NCBI RefSeq assembly: GCF_004193775.1
Contig: NC_041008.1
Location: forward strand, 2,606,958 to 2,670,957
Length of the DNA stretch: 64,000 nucleotides
From: Glycine soja
Taxonomy: Eukaryota > Streptophyta > Magnoliopsida > Fabales > Fabaceae
Reading direction: 5' to 3'
Part shown: positions 36,793 through 49,010 of the stretch, one piece after another
Position numbering within the stretch: the first letter of the stretch is position 1
How the letters are laid out: each line of letters starts with the position of its first letter
Made by a program: the position numbers and the translations under genes
Notes under the pieces: generated by a model
Told to the model about the DNA's origin: nothing
The model's database searches: none
The model's input: only the letters and a program-made list of their open reading frames with translations

Positions 36793-38898
36793 CAGAATAG
36801 TTACTTGTTGAGTTGTACCATATGATTTTAATATGTTCTTTGCTTTTCTGTTCAAATCAAAATAATACTGTTTCACCAATTCTTAGTCTAGTTTGGAGGA
36901 TTAATTTCAGCTTATGATTAAAGAAATAAAAAAGAATGATCAAGTAGGTGGTTGATATTGATATCTATCAAATTAATCCCAGAGTTGAAGTTGGTTTGAT
37001 AATTTATTGAATCAGTAATAAAAATATTGATTTCTTTTATGACTGTCAATTTCTTATCTAAATATTCTGAAATCAAGGGAATCAGCTCTAATCATATGTT
37101 GTCAAATTGATTAACAGGCTGCAATTGAATTAGGATGCTTGGGGTTTGAGTGAATAAGGTTTGGTTTATTTTCTGATACCTTATTCAAATAACTTGTGCA
37201 CTACAAATACCATTTTATTGTTCTGACTTATTATTTTTTCTCTTCGATCTGATACGAAAATGGCTTCTCGTACGTGATTGACCAAAAAAAGGTATTTTTT
37301 TCATACAATATTTTTAAAAAAATCTTTGTTATAGAGCATTCCTATAAATGAATCGTGACATTTCTTCTTCTCATCTTTTTTTTTTTTATTGATTTCTTTT
37401 ATTGTATTTTTATAGTAATCTGGAATAAATTAATTCCTCTCTAAAATGTGCATATGTGTGTTTTTGTTTGTTGTATATATGTGCTTAAATATTTTGGTAT
37501 ATGTTACTTGAAAATATTTAAATATTGTTCTTTAATTTAATTATTCTCAATCACAAATTCCTATCCCATTAAAACTATATTTTCTCATGAGTCATGATAT
37601 ATAAATACTCAGATTTTTTATACACCAAACAAACATCTTTAATTTGTCCCTATCTCTCTCTATATGTCAAATTATATTACTTATAAAATCTATATTTTTT
37701 TCATTTTTATCTCTTACTCGTGTTCACCAACATATTGTTACATAATTATTCTTTTCCGGTATAACAGTAAACCAATCTTCAAATACGTATGTGTTTTTGG
37801 ATATGTTAAATTTACCTATCAACAATAAACCAATAAAACCATTTTTTTAAAGTGATAAAACTATGCTTAAAGCCCAACTTAATCGCCTTATTTTTCACAA
37901 AACCCATTGCCAAGTAACAGTCTTAATAATAGTCATAATAACTCCGGAGAATTCTACTATATCCCATCCCGATGTTGAAAATCCAATTGATCTGCAGATT
38001 AAGTGAGTAAGGACTATGTTAATCTATTTAAACACAAACTTATTTAATGATCCATTTAACCTGTGGGTTAAAACTAGCTCTCACAGACTATTTTTGTTTT
38101 TAATACTATCAATTATTGTTTAATGTTTTTATTAGAATTAGGAAAAAAAAATGAAGACTTAGGAATTTTCTATTTGAATATTAATCCATGCAAAAAGAGG
38201 GTCGTTACTCGTTAGTCTGATCCATTATCCATGGTTTGGATATAATAGGTGAACCGTATGCATAATTCATACACCATGCATCCTCAGTATCATAACCAGA
38301 GGCGTTCACTCTTGTTCGTCTTTCTTGCGCAACCTTGGCCACCTTCTGAAGGTTGTGAAGCGTTGCAGTGTTTTGGAAATTATAGAGTCTTGGAGCTTCA
38401 AGATGCAGAAGAAAGATCTCTTAGTGGGGAGAGCCGCATTAGCACACACTAATAACTCACCATTCACCAACCCAAACATTGTTAAATTATCTATCTATCT
38501 ATATATATTCCTTACAATATAAAATAACATACCAAATAAATAACATATTTTCTTTCATTTATTCTCAAATATAAGAAAAAAAATATTGTATATTAGTCTC
38601 TCAAATATAAATGATTTTTCAAGAGAAAAGGTGTTCAAAAACCATAACAATAAAATATTAGGTTAGCACTACTTCTCTTAAAACATAACAAAAATTTAAC
38701 TATTTTATCTTATTTAATAATAATATTCTTAAAATGACAATTGTAATGATTTAACGAGACTGAGCAAGTATAATAGTTATTTATTAATTATTTATTTACA
38801 TCAACAATTTTTATTTATTTCATATTAACTATTAAATTAAGAATATTTCTCACGTGCCATAAGCCCTAACAGTAACATTTTCCTTCTATCCTTTCACT

Positions 38899-39015
38899 CA
38901 TGGCATCGCAATCTGAGCTCCTCGCAATTGACGATGAGCAGAACAAGGAGAACCCCCACCATTGCTCCTCGCTTGCTGTATCAGGACGTACATTCCATGG
39001 TTCTTATTTCTCTTG
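38899..39015 (+). pseudogene. Short coding-like scrap
   Basis: Frame starts MASQSELLAIDDEQNKENPH and stops after about 38 codons. Composition is unlike the surrounding AT-rich sequence. Not recognised; may be the first exon of a lost gene. Confidence 0.2.
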
Positions 39016-40399
39016 ATGCTTGCAGCTTGTACAAAAAAACTTGATTTTTCTCCAACTTCATGTATATTTCTAGTTTCTATATCAGATTCTGTGTGTTTTT
39101 ATTCCTTTTTCGTGCCAGTAAAAAAAAATGATCTTTTGCCTAGTTTGAAGTTTATGGGACAAGTTTAATTTGTTTTAAACAGGAATGATGACACAAAAAC
39201 TGGGTTCGAAATCAATCGGGGTTAAGGAAACTAATTCTCTCCAGTAACTCAATTTTTTTGTGCAACGTTATGATGGTTGTGAGTTGTGACAATTTAAGAT
39301 TTTTAATTAAACTCCCAAATCAATTTCGGAAAACATACATATATAAAATAAAATATGAGGACTTAAAACAAAGGGTTTGAATTTCATCCTTTCATAGAAC
39401 AAATTCAAAATTTGAGATGCCTTAGATATTTTATTCAAGGTACGTACAAATATACGAACATCTTATGAATCAAAACGTTAAATTATGGATAAGGTTTAAG
39501 AGGATCTTTATTATTAATTACTAGTCGAAAGAGACACTCTATGCCTCTATCTTTATTTTTAAGAAAAAGAAGGAAAAAAGTAGTGAAATAAAATAGTGAT
39601 AATAGTTTTTTTTTATGAGAAGTAGTAGTAGATACATTTTGAACGTTTATGAAAAAAAATAAAAAATATTTACACTTAGATAATTATTTTTATTAATAGT
39701 TATATTATAAATAACACAAAACAGACAAACAGCCCTATAAAGGCATCAATTCAAACACTAATACCAACTGACTGGAAATACATAACAAATAATGTACAAT
39801 TATATCATGTTGATAACATATACTCTTTGTTACTTTTTAATTATAGGATTTTTTAAAAAAATATATTTATTTTTTATTTTCAAAATTTAAGATATTATTA
39901 ATTATTCTTTTTTCAATTATATTCTTATTTTTTATCCAATTTTTAATTAATTTAGACATGTGTATTTACTGTGAAGTAGAAATAAAAAAGAATAAATTAA
40001 AAGAAAACCTCGTGACAACTAATATTCATCAATATTAAAAATTATCATAAATCTTACTTGCATAATTGATATTAATAATCTAAAATTAATCCAATAATTA
40101 AACATTACTGATCTACAAAATTTCAACGATTAAAAGATTAAAAGGAAAAAATGCTTAGATGCTATGCTCATGCCTTTACTAATGTTCATTGAGAATAACC
40201 AACATTCTAGATTCTTGACGTGCCATGACAAAGAAAATAGGTGCACCTTTGTATTCAGCAGGAATGGTTAAGAATTAGGTCAATGAACTCAAAATAAATA
40301 AAAGCGCCATACAGTACGAGGAACCACTTGACAAATTATACCCAACTTTGAGATGCATGTAGATACAGGAACTCATCAACACAAGTCTCATTTAATTTT

Positions 40400-40953
40400 T
40401 CACTTTTCATCAGCATAGTCTATGCCGCAGAATGCTTTGATTCGACACTCGGATTCTAAGGCCTTTTTTGTTGCATAGAAACGTAGGTATTCTTAATGAT
40501 CAAATGGCCTATAACGTCTTGGATGAACTTCATCAACTAGCTCTTCTGGTGTTTGAACCATCTTGCCGCCAAGTGAAAATAGTCCCATGGAGTACCTTTC
40601 CTTCTTTGCATTTATAATCATCACTCGGTGCTCACAACAGTGTATCCTATCGTTACTCCAAACCTAAGAAATGAAAAACTAGAGCACAATTCTGTAAATT
40701 TATTTGAAAATTTCTCTTGCTGTCAATTTAATGAACTCCTGTCACTTTTATGAAGGTTGGTTTTAATAAACGTACAATGAAAGTCTAGTACAATAAATAT
40801 TTATTATGTACACACTTATATAGAAAACAACTTATAGACACATTTTAAACTATTTTTATAAATTTTCTCAAATACTTATACAGGTGGTTATAACATAAGT
40901 CTAAATAAACCGTAAATAAACTGACACAGGTCAAGGGACCAAGACTAAAGCTA

Positions 40954-41012
<59 letters not shown>

Positions 41013-41948
41013 TAGATAGATAATTCAAAAACATTTTCATTCAGGAACCGTTTTGTACTCTGGTCACATGCACATGTGAAAAATGACCCACCTTAAATGC
41101 ATCGCTTGCCAGGATCAGAAACATGAAGACCAATATCAATCCACTCTCCATTTTTCAATTTTACTTGCAAACCATTTACATTATTCTGATGCAAAATGGT
41201 AAAGAAGGGGAGGTGTCCGTGTGAGCATGCAATCCCAAATTTTTTTCATCTTTCTGCGGCACTCTATATTTGAAGCTCCGGAGCATGTAATTGGTTGATT
41301 CGAGAAGGGAATCACAGTGCCTTTTGTCCAAACCATAGCCATCAAACACCATTCTTTTAGTCATATGGTCCAATTCTACCAGCAGCTTTGCATAAAAACT
41401 AAGAGTCTCACTACGATCACAACATGAAAAGTTTAAAACAATAGTCAATAACAGCAACATTAGTTTGGACACACGATCATACCATTCGACTCAGTTAAAG
41501 AAATATATATGACTAGGAAATAGGAATGTAGATGAAAAATCAAACAACACAACAAAATTAATTTTAGGAAGTACTAGAAATAATCATATCCTGCTGGCCA
41601 CATTAGTTTGGCGAAGTTTTGAACTCCTTCCATGGTCAATGGACCATTGATCCCTAGGGATTCATATAGAGGGAGATGAGCAAATTGTCCATAATAGCCA
41701 TGGTAGGGCTTATCACTTATCTTTTGCATTTTTGTTTCCAATGGAAGATCAAATAGTTCTTCCATTAGAGTAAAAACTGAGTTGTAAAGTTTCATAGGAA
41801 CTTTATCACATAGGGCATAAAAACAACCATGATCCTCTAGGGCATTCCGAATCACTTGGCATGCTGAACCCCACTTTGCTGTACCAGGTTTCAACTCCTC
41901 ATCAGTGAAGTCCACAACAGGAAACTTGCAAGCTGTTTGGGAACCCAT
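40400..41948 (-). pseudogene. AOP-like 2-oxoglutarate dioxygenase pseudogene, 3 exons
   Basis: Reverse-strand paralog of the gene at 45690. Exon 1 (41948-41575) is open and, at 374 nt, exactly as long as in the intact paralog. Exon 2 (41410-41092) keeps ESTNYMLRSFKYRVPQ and HAHTD but shifts frame just after HTD (two extra bases before ttctttaccatt). It shifts again before MFLILASDAFK, where about eight bases seem lost. Exon 3 (40663-40400) encodes VWSNDRIHCCEHRVM, then a stop (TAA) where FDHYEYL-like relatives have Tyr, then EYLRFYATKKAL downstream. Donor and acceptor sites are still usable. The enzyme family uses Fe(II) and 2-oxoglutarate in specialised metabolism; this copy cannot make a working enzyme. 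Confidence 0.88.
40956..41022. repeat. (AT)n-(GATA)3 microsatellite in intron 2 of the dioxygenase pseudogene
   Basis: About 55 bp of perfect AT repeat followed by three GATA units. It sits between exons 2 and 3 of the pseudogene and should be highly polymorphic. Confidence 0.95.
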
Positions 41949-44900
41949 ATCATCCTAATAATATTAATTTCCAATCTTTCCACGAGCAACTGCAAACACT
42001 ATATTTGCACTGTTAATCAGATTTATAGAAGTGCCTCTATGCAGTGGAGTTCATTCTCGAGGCTTAGGTCTTTGCTCTTCTGATTACTTTATAAATCCAT
42101 CTTAATTTTTATGAAGAAAAGGGTATAGCAGTACTACGTTAAAGTTTTTTATATCCATACACAAGTTATAAGGTGAAAAATTATTTTTGATTAAATAATA
42201 ACACTAAAGTCACTTTTGATACTACACTCTTATGCTTTGTTTGGACTATAAGTAAAATAAAGAGTGAAAAAAAAAAGTGATAAAATTTAAAGAGAAATAG
42301 AGCATAAGAATAAGCTAGAGACGTATTGTTTGAATAAAGAAAAAGAAAAAGAAAAAAAGTGAAAATAATTCTCTACTTATTTAAATAAGTGAAAGTGAGT
42401 CAAAATAAAAAAATTGTATAAAAAGTACTTTACTCGTATTAAAAACCTAAATTTAACTTCAAAAAATTTAACATTTTACATATTATTTTTTCTAACATTA
42501 AATTATTATATGATTTAATTAATTTTTATTTACCAAAACAATTATTTAATTTTTAAGAAAACTAAAAAAAAATACTCTTTCTTCTATTATGGTGGGGAAG
42601 GTTTTTTATATAATCCTAAAAGTAATTTTTTATCCTCGTCTCTTCTTTTTAATAAATAATAAAGAATTAAAATGGTTTTTTTCTATTTTTCCTTTTTTCC
42701 ATTAAACTAAATAAAGGGTTAACGTTTGTCCATTTACATGTCTCCCTGGCTCTCCCCTCCCCCCCATCTCTCTCTTCAAGCAATAATTCACGTAATTATA
42801 AACTTTAATTGAAAATCTCACGTTTAAGTAAGAATTATAGCCTTTTCAATCCAATTAGATAGCATTTAAAATTATAGATATGGAAATCAAAATTATTTAT
42901 AGACCAAATAAAGGGATTGGAATATTAGTGATGAAAGCAATAATAGGTTAAAGAAGCATAGCATTATTCATTTACTTAAGCTTTGCAACATGTAACATGA
43001 ACAAAACTCGAAAATTTTATATTGGAGCCAGAAGTTGATAGAAGAGGAATAATATTATATTCCCGAGGTACAAAACAATATACATAAATTAAAACAAACC
43101 AGAAAAGGATGTGAAATATGAAATATTATCATGCTCTTGTTGGAAAACAAGCATTTTTCGGAGCATATAGAATTTTTTATGATACCATTCAATCAATCAC
43201 AAGGGACAAATTAAATAAATACAGACGTAACAAAATATTTCATTTAATTTGTATTTTTGTATAGCTGATAGGGTTACCATGTTATGTGAGCACTTTGTGG
43301 GTCTGTGAATGGCTCAAGGACTATAACGGGTTCGCAAGAACAATAAAGAAAAGCCTATGGATAATAATAGTAGCGCTTCTTACGCATATTCGTGTGCATT
43401 TACTTAATTAATACTAGTATCGTGTTACACGGCAAAGATTTTCTAGGACATTGTTTACCTATATATTTCCGAAACTTGTTTCCTTCATTCCAACTTGAAG
43501 AGATAATCAGGTACAGAAAAGTCTGCATGATTAAATATTATAATAAGGTTAGCTAGGTCTTAAATATAACAAATGAGAAACACTAACAAAATTCATTTTA
43601 AAATGCATGTGATGGTAAAAAAATAGTTTCTTTTTTTTATACATCAGAAAAAAAAAAATCCTACTTTTAATGGCAGAGACATTTTCCTAGATTAACTCTT
43701 GTGATTTTTTCTCTTTTACATTGAGAGAGTTTTTCTCATTAAAAGTACTTGACGTCATTCTTTTACTCTTGTTCTTTTTGTGATTCTCATTGTCCATTTT
43801 AATTAATTACACGGAGAAAAAATTATACTGATATTTTCTATCATCGTGCATATTAATTTGTTTAAGCTCTCCTGTTCTTGATTCCATGCAGTAGACACTT
43901 ACAGCTAGCAGCTAATTCTTGGAACCGTAGAAAAAGCTAGTAAAACACATGAAGAGAAACATCAAACTTTGTTCAGAAAGATACGAGACAGGACTATGAC
44001 ACATGGTGGTACCACAATTAATCTCTGCGTAATTGTTATAAAAATTAAAATTGTGCTGTCTAATACCATTATCTACTGAAAATAATTGTACGGAAGTTGA
44101 TTAATTTCTAGGGTGGTCCAGACACAACTTGTACATATGATACCAATATCATGATATGTCAAAGATCCGACAAGAGCATGATTCCCTTTTTCTAAGTTCA
44201 TTTAATATATTTTACTAAATGGTCCTCCACCAATCAATATTCTTTGATTGTCATGATCTAACCTTTCAATGATTACATACATAATTTAAATATTCAATAA
44301 CATCAAAGTGTTGCCTTAAGTTTAAATTCATTCATCTAATCGAATATTCCATACATTATAATATAATAATTCAATATAATAGGAACACTATTCATTAGAC
44401 AATTTTTATTTGTCTAATCGCAGTGTCGTGATTATACTTACTTTTAAGTTCTTACGTTGGGTTGGAAGTTGGAACTCAGAATCATTGGCCTCCAATTAAT
44501 AATCTTGTTTGGTCAGAACTATGGTTGATGACTTGGTGGAGGTCCAGACTCCAGTAGCTTAGAAGTCTAAATTGGTGGATGTTTTTGAGGTGTGAAAGTT
44601 AGTAGTAAATTTCTCACTAAAGATGTCTTTAAAAAAAATTAGAAAAAAAAAAAGACCTAGACTAAAGTCAGTGTCACATGGCCAAAGTTTTAGTATTGAT
44701 TGTTGTCTTCAATTCACTTGATACAAATTTGGGCTTACTGATGATGCAAGGTGGCTTGGGCTTAGGCCCAATCCTTAACAGATCTTATTTTATCTTTATA
44801 CAAACAATTTTTATTCTTTTCTAATATAAAAAGTACTTTATTTTCCTATACTATTATTTTAGTTGTACTTTCTTCTGTTTTATAAACTAGTAAAATTTCC

Positions 44901-45689
44901 GTGCAATTGCATGAGTCACCTTAGGTTTTACAAGTGTTTTAAAACTCGTTGCATGTATAATTAAAACTGGTATTATACGAAACTATTATACATAGAACAT
45001 TTTTTTTTGTACTTGGCAATGCCATAATTCTTTTTCAAATAAACAAAAACTACAAAAATTGTATTTAATGTTAACATCATCAGATAAAATTATTTTTTGT
45101 TGACTTAAAAAATGAAAGGTAAAAATAAATCAGTTTGAACTTGCTCTCTATTGGTTCTTCCTGATTCTTTGATAATCAAATTCTTTAGTTAATAGACTGA
45201 ATAATTAAGATTTACTAATTTATATCGAATTTCACATGAATTAACTAAAGGCTTTAGACTTTAGTCACAAGCTGTGAGTCTTTTTCAGTTGTTGATTACA
45301 GTACAGTTACTCTTGTTATTATTTTTTTATGCCTCAAACATCAAATTATAGGAAATATAAAATAAGCCCAAAAGAGAGCCTGAAGCCGAAGCCGAACTAA
45401 TTTTATTTGTTGTGCCAACTGATCTGCTTGGTTCAAGTGAAGTGAAGTCGGAAGAATCTTTTTTCTACGTGACTATGCATTCTCAATCGTACCATAGAAC
45501 CAAAAAAAATGTTTTAATATTATAAATGTCACCTCAATTATATAAAATGTTGCCTCAATTTATTAAAACGTTTCATAGTATCATTACAGTATAGAGCATA
45601 CCTATTATATATAATGGCTTCAAACCCAGCTTAAATTAAGCATTATCCTCCAACCTTGTAATCAAATTAGAGAAGAAAAAAATTAAGAT
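41949..45689. other. Shared upstream region of the divergent dioxygenase pair
   Basis: About 3.7 kb between the two start codons. AT-rich with no credible open frame. The segment 42235-42718 has ctttgtttgg at the left and a decayed inverse, attaaactaaataaag, at the right, and may be an old MITE without a clear target duplication. Nothing else was identified. Confidence 0.5.
45604..45613 (+). promoter_or_regulatory. Probable TATA box of the AOP-like dioxygenase
   Basis: TTATATATAA lies about 80 bp before the start codon, a normal distance for a plant gene with a short leader. Called by motif and position. Confidence 0.5.
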
Positions 45690-46936
45690 ATGGGTTCAGA
45701 AGCCACTCTAAAGCTTCCGGTCATCGACTTCACTAACCTCAAATTGGAAGCCAACAATCCTAATTGGGAGGCAATAAAATCCCAAGTCCACAAGGCACTA
45801 GTAGATTATGGTTGCTTTGAAGCAATTTTTGAAAAAGTTCCTTTAGAACTTCGCAAAGCCATATTTGCTGCACTACAAGAGCTCTTTGATCTCCCTCTAC
45901 AAACAAAGATACTCAATGTGTCTAAGAAGCCTTATCATGGTTATGTTGGGCAATATCCTATGGTCCCACTTTTTGAAAGTATGGGCATTGATGATGCAAA
46001 TGTCTATGAAAATGTAGAAAGCATGACAAACATCATGTGGCCTCATGGAAACCCAAGTTTTAGGCATGTACCTATTAAAATTTAAAACACAGTTTTTGTA
46101 AACTATTCCATTTTTTCTTTTACCTCTTTCTTAACTTGTCTTTTAAATTTTGCAGCAAAACTATACAATCCTTCTCTGAGCAGCTATCAGAGTTGGATCA
46201 GATTATCAGGAAGATGATTTTGGAGAGTTTGGGTGTTGAAAAGTACTTGGAGGAGCACATGAACTCAACCAATTATCTTCTCCGGGTTATGAAATACAAA
46301 GGCCCTCAAACCAGTGACACAAAGGTTGGCCTCACAACACACTCAGACAAGAACATAGTGACCATATTGTACCAAAATGAAGTGGAGGGTTTAGAGGTGA
46401 TGACCAAAGATGGAAAATGGATTAGCTACAGGCCTTCCCCTGACAGTTTCGTTGTCATGATTGGTGACTCTCTCCATGTAAATTCTATTCATCACTTGCA
46501 TTTGAAATCCAATCAGAAATTACAGTTAGCATCACTTTTAAGATAATTCTTGCAAGAGTGAATAAACTTATACTATATAATAATTTATTGTTAGATGATA
46601 GTGTAAACTTAGTGCATAGATCATTTGCTGTAAAAATGATTATTATTGAATCATAGTGAAAATTTATTATTGACATGAATTTTGCAGGCATGGTCAAACG
46701 GAAGGCTGCATTCACCCTTTCACCGAGTGATGATGAGTGGGAATGAGGCAAGATACTCTGCAGGGCTGTTCTCTATCCCCAAAGGAGGGAACATTATAAA
46801 AGCCCCAGAGGAGCTTGTGGATGAGGAACACCCTCTGCTCTTTAAGCCTTTTGATCATGTTGAGTTTCTCAAGTATTATTACACTGAAAAAGGCCAGAGA
46901 GATCAATTTGCACTGCGCACTTATTGTGGTGTTTGA
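45690..46936 (+). CDS. AOP-like 2-oxoglutarate/Fe(II)-dependent dioxygenase, 3 exons
   Basis: Exons: 45690-46063, 46156-46477 and 46688-46936, giving 314 residues. The DIOX_N region covers about 1-125 (LPVIDFTNLKLE, KPYHGYVGQYP). The 2OG-FeII core has the iron ligands His187, Asp189 (THSDKN) and His244 (HSPFHRVM). The 2-oxoglutarate-binding pair Arg254/Ser256 lies in RYSAGLFS. These match the plant AOP clade (probable 2-oxoglutarate-dependent dioxygenase AOP1). The only exon 1/2 join that keeps the frame uses AG|GCATGT, a GC donor. It also makes exon 1 374 nt, the same as in the pseudogene paralog. Substrate unknown; legumes have no glucosinolates, so AOP2/3 chemistry is unlikely. Cytosolic, no targeting sequence seen. 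Confidence 0.93.
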
Positions 46937-47171
46937 GAAGCCATTGTTTGTGATGTACCATAACAATAACAGTGTGGTGTGTTCAAATGTTCCCTAGACA
47001 ATTTACCTTGGACTTTAATAATATCTCGCTATATGTGTTTGCTGTGAATTTCTCCAATTGAAACTTGAAAGGCAAAGCGTTACATTACATGATTTGGTGA
47101 TTTTAATCAACCTTTCGAAGTTCTTATTTTGACACAAAATTAAAACTTATTGGGAGCAGTGGTTATTAGAT

Positions 47172-47260
47172 TGGTATCAGAGTATCAGAAAGATGATTTT
47201 GGTGCGTACGTAGGGAACAATAATGACTTCTACAATGGTTTCAAAATTTAAGGACCAACC
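47172..47260 (+). pseudogene. Possible scrap of dioxygenase exon 2
   Basis: tatcagaaagatgattttgg (47183-47202) matches 19 of 20 bases of exon 2 of the upstream dioxygenase (46204-46223), and later bases (gtttcaaaatttaaggacc) resemble its YKGPQ-coding segment. The adjoining ttggtatcagag is also close to a retroelement primer-binding site, so a Copia fragment is the alternative. Confidence 0.3.
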
Positions 47261-48273
47261 ATTCATTTTAGATTTAATTGAGTGATGGCGTGAAGCTTCT
47301 TGTACTAAGAAATGATGAGGCGTCATTATTAGCATGTCACCCGAGAACTAGTCTTTTCCTAACCTACTGTAGTATATTGACATAACCCCAATTTCCTTGG
47401 CCGGGTTTATTTTCTTACAATTTAATTTAACATAATGATAAAAACGATGGTGATCAACCAACAGTACACTCATGTCATATATATAATGGCAAAAAACACT
47501 GTGGTGGTATTTAAAGAGGAGATTTTCAAGCACAACAGTTGGATCAATAACGAAATTAAAGCACATAACACAATATATTTTGTTTCTGTACAATAACACT
47601 TTTTATTTTTGTTATTTCAATTAATTTGTTTTTAATTATTTGGTCACACAAGTTTCTCGATTTGCATCAATTTATATCTTAAAATATTAACAATTAATTA
47701 ATAACAATTTTATATTTAAAATTTGACATTAATTAATTATTAAATAATGATTTATTTTAATTAATAGTCACATGATCATTTTAAAAAGTCATATATTTTT
47801 TTCTTTTAATCTTTGACTATTCAAATATGATCTAATAGTTTATATTTATAGTTCTTATGTTTTAATATTCTCTCATATAAAGGACATATCAAATTCTAAT
47901 TAAAAAAATTAGAACTTAGTCCTTCGATCAAAATTAAAAATAGCAGATTAAGTTATTTGCCATAAGTAATTAATATGTTAAATTTAAAATTAAATCATTC
48001 AAATAGTATTCAAATTTAATCTTTAATCTCATAAAAAGTGTTTATAAATAATTAAATCTTTGACCTCGGTTATCTATTATTTTTTAATTTTCATCCAAAG
48101 GTTATCATTAAAAATTGGCATTTTCTCATTATAACAAGTTTCTCATTTAGAATTTATAAGGCCATATAAATTATAATATATATCCTCTCAAAAAGAAAAA
48201 TTAGGGGAACTCCGACAGGAAAGATAAGGGTATAATTATTCAATTAAATAACGTGAAAGTGTAACATGTTACT

Positions 48274-48375
48274 AACGTCAAGGAGGTAAGTGCAGGTATC
48301 TCTTAAAAAGATCCTATGATGGTATAACGTCAAGGAGGTTATATAGTGACGTTGTCTCTTAAAAAGATTCCATGA
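48274..48375. repeat. Degenerate tandem duplication
   Basis: aacgtcaaggaggt and tctcttaaaaagat each occur twice, in the same order, about 50 bp apart. The two units have diverged between these blocks. Confidence 0.7.
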
Positions 48376-48958
48376 AACTTTTGCTTAACTAGGAGCCAAT
48401 CCGTCTGGTAGGTATAATGTATCAGGGAATATTAACAAACCAATATGATTTCGGTATTTGGAGTTATTCTAAATGTAATTAAATAATAGACCTACAATCA
48501 AGTGATTAGACACAATTCCATAATGTTAAAGTTTTAGGTCAAATCATTAAGATAATATTAACGTTTGATGTTTAATGAAAATAATTTTTGTTAAATTTTA
48601 CTTCTCAGTCAATTTTTAAATTAATTAAATCTATTTTTTCTTATAAACTAAAGAGTTAAAAATAATAATAGAAATAATAGACCCACGGAGGTTGAGCCGT
48701 CTTCATACCGAAAGATTCGTCTCGATCATATTGATAAGGTTAAGGATAACAATGTAGGGCTAACATACGAAGGATAAAGCAGTCATTTACATATGATTTG
48801 AAAAGGATTTTATAGCTCTTATGGCACCGAATAATACTTGTAATCGGTCATAGATTTTCTACTTGTATGGTGGGATCAGAAGAGAGAAAGGATATACAAA
48901 AGATAATATATATAGATCTTTCTCATCCTTACATTGTGTTAGGATATTCTTGGTTCCT

Positions 48959-49010
48959 AACAATGTCACTTTGTACTTAAAAAAAAAAAAAACAATGTCA
49001 CTTTGGACTT
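48959..49010. repeat. 20-bp direct repeat flanking a poly(A) run
   Basis: aacaatgtcactttgtactt (48959-48978) and aacaatgtcactttggactt (48991-49010) differ at one base and flank about 12 adenines. This is the layout of a retrotransposition target duplication with only the tail present. Confidence 0.8.

Larger units (their letters stand above)
36036..40399. other. Intergenic region with two coding-like scraps
   Basis: PDR 3' region followed by AT-rich sequence. Two scraps at 36495-36792 and 38899-39015 look as if they were once coding. Otherwise only low-complexity sequence and a poly(T) run near 37378. No intact gene. Confidence 0.55.

Noticed and set aside
42235..42718. Possible hAT-like MITE
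   Set aside because: Termini (ctttgtttgg and attaaactaaataaag) pair poorly and no target duplication was found.
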